64,000 nt of DNA from Albula goreensis (Eukaryota > Chordata > Actinopteri > Albuliformes > Albulidae). Below are positions 62,500 to 64,000 of this stretch, one piece after another (the first letter of the stretch is position 1; each line of letters opens with the position of its first letter). The notes beneath the pieces were generated by a model. It did not search any database, was not told the DNA's origin, and saw only the letters and a list, made by a program, of their open reading frames with translations. Both the position numbers and the translations under genes were made by a program. The stretch lies in assembly GCA_022829145.1 (NCBI GenBank), contig CM040743.1, positions 1,399,501 to 1,463,500 of the forward strand, given 5' to 3'.

Positions 62500-63885
62500 G
62501 TGCTGGTGCCATCATAAGAGAGACAGTCATGGGGAGGCTTTGGATCTGGAGCTCCAGAGCTCTAGGGGCAGCAGGTCATTCCATCCGCTGAGAGAGGGGA
62601 GAGAGTGAGAGAGAAAACTCTGAACATGTCACTGATCTGAGTATGATGTGCTTTCCTATGCTTCCTCTCTATTGGCCAGCTGCAGTGCACAGTTGCTTCG
62701 CATAAGTGATAATCTGATGCGCAGTGGCTGCAGTTGGTGACTGTGACCTCACATCTCTTGCTAGCTGGTTGCAGGTTCCGGATTAGTGCGCAGTTGTAAC
62801 CCCCAGTGCAACATCATCATGGGATATGGCTCTGCAGAGCTCTACATTACATTACAATAATAATATATGCTATAGGCAGGAAAAAAACAGCTTGCCCTCA
62901 GCTGGAGCAGGGCAATACTGCAAGTGATTTTTTGGTCTCTTACTACAACACCAAAATGTGAAACAGCTTACCTTGACTAATATCTTTGTAGTGACTCCAC
63001 ATTGGCCTGTTTGAAAGGGGGTGTGGCTTCTCTGAAAGAGGATGTGAGCCTGTCCTGTACAGTACAAGCTGATTCAACAAAACAGATGGCCCTGTCCAAC
63101 AAATTAAGTAGGCCTGACTGAAAAAAACAAACGGGACTATTCAACAGAGGAAGTACTTGTATCCAACCAAGGAAGTGGGCTGGTCCATTACAGGAAGTGC
63201 ATTATGTCTGATCAGCTAGCTGGAACACTAAGGCTGTGTAACAGCAGAAGGATTCAGCCCAGGATTTGAACCTACATCTTCCAGGTTAAAATCCAGAAGG
63301 TTAAGTAGTTCTGTTGTGCCTTTGGGTATACATAGGCATAAATGTTAAGCTGTATGAGCGGATCCTTATTGAGCATGTGTGGCTCAGACACATTGACATA
63401 ACAGAGCAGAGCTTTATTCATATCACACTGAGCTTCCATGTGTGAAGTGCTAACATCACTGGGTTTCTTTGTCTGATTATCAAATATTAACATAAGATTT
63501 TTAAAAGTAAGTGTTGAAGAACAGCGCTTGATTGTTATGAGATGAGATCACACAGAATTTTTTTAAATATCCCATTTTCTGTTACATTTGTGAAGTCACC
63601 ACGACTGTGTCATTGCTGCTTGTCAAAATATTGCAAGCATCTCAAGTACTGAGTCAGCTCCATTCATTCCTCTTCTAGTTGTGTTTGTGCTATGGAAAAA
63701 AAGATTAATTATGTATTAAAGATTCACCCTGGCAGGTCTATTTACTACAGAAAAAAAATGGTTATTTGACATATGCCAAAGAACTTCACCCACATATTTT
63801 ACGTGTGTAAACATTTCCTAAAATAAAGACATTTTGTGATAAGTTCCCAAAATTGGAGTTATCCCATCATATAACAAATACACAC
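62500..63885. other. No gene recognised
   Basis: Mixed-composition single-copy-looking DNA. Short ORFs only, no RNA gene or known repeat noticed. Confidence 0.4.
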
Positions 63886-64000
63886 ATTGATATAGGATAG
63901 AGCAGGCTGATATAGGATAGAGCAGAGTGATATAGGATAGAGCAGACTGATATAGGATAGAGCAGAGTGATATAGGATAGAGCAGGCTGATATAGGATAG
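63886..64000. repeat. 20-bp minisatellite (same family as 14.4-16.1 kb), runs off the window
   Basis: Units of GAGCAGACTGATATAGGATA and GAGCAGAGTGATATAGGATA continue to the right edge. Confidence 0.95.

Overview
The window is nuclear DNA of a ray-finned (teleost-type) fish. The evidence is multi-exon vertebrate genes with GT-AG introns, a Tc1-type DNA transposon and an L1-clade retrotransposon carrying the relics expected in fish genomes, fish-style TRIM, FIIND, CARD and PYD immune genes, and very abundant CA repeats and minisatellites. The species cannot be named from the sequence. I joined exons by hand using splice sites, intron phase and family resemblance; no alignment was run.

Layout. 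(1) 1-10,625, minus strand: PRMT5, 16 exons, all but about the last 30 codons; one intron (914-4816) is almost entirely a 39-bp minisatellite. (2) 10.6-16.1 kb: gene-poor, with 89-, 50-, 33- and 20-bp tandem arrays. (3) 16.2-41.2 kb, minus strand: an innate-immunity cluster. From upstream (41 kb) to downstream it holds a RING/B-box/coiled-coil TRIM N-terminus, a caspase-8-like unit (copy B), a half-CARD and a full CARD, a second caspase-8-like unit (copy A), a pyrin domain (PYD), a ZU5-UPA (FIIND) region, and another half-CARD and full CARD. The caspase unit and its flanking DNA form a segmental duplication with an offset of about 7.9-8.25 kb. Both caspases have lost the catalytic Cys (QTSQG instead of QACQG). 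The FIIND has Gly where autoprocessing mammalian FIINDs have Ser. Most domain-bearing exon borders are phase 1, so cassettes can be joined in several in-frame ways; where one gene ends and the next begins is not settled. (4) 45,207-55,354, plus strand: a complete 14-exon PARP14-like gene (RRM/KH-like N-terminus, one degenerate macrodomain, WWE-like region, PARP domain) whose catalytic triad reads Y-Y-C, which predicts no ADP-ribosyltransferase activity. It is divergent from the TRIM gene, about 4 kb away, with a 61-bp array between them. (5) 56,385-61,941, minus strand: a near full-length, frame-broken L1-clade LINE flanked by a 14-bp target-site duplication. (6) 62.0 kb to the end: a 46-bp array, plain sequence, and at the edge the same 20-bp repeat family seen at 11.6 and 14.4-16.1 kb.

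Two themes stand out. One is a cluster of innate-immune signalling genes in which three enzymatic or autoproteolytic modules carry substitutions at key residues while their folds and reading frames are kept. The other is a set of minisatellites that start at, or copy, exon boundaries: splice donors, a splice acceptor and a stop codon.
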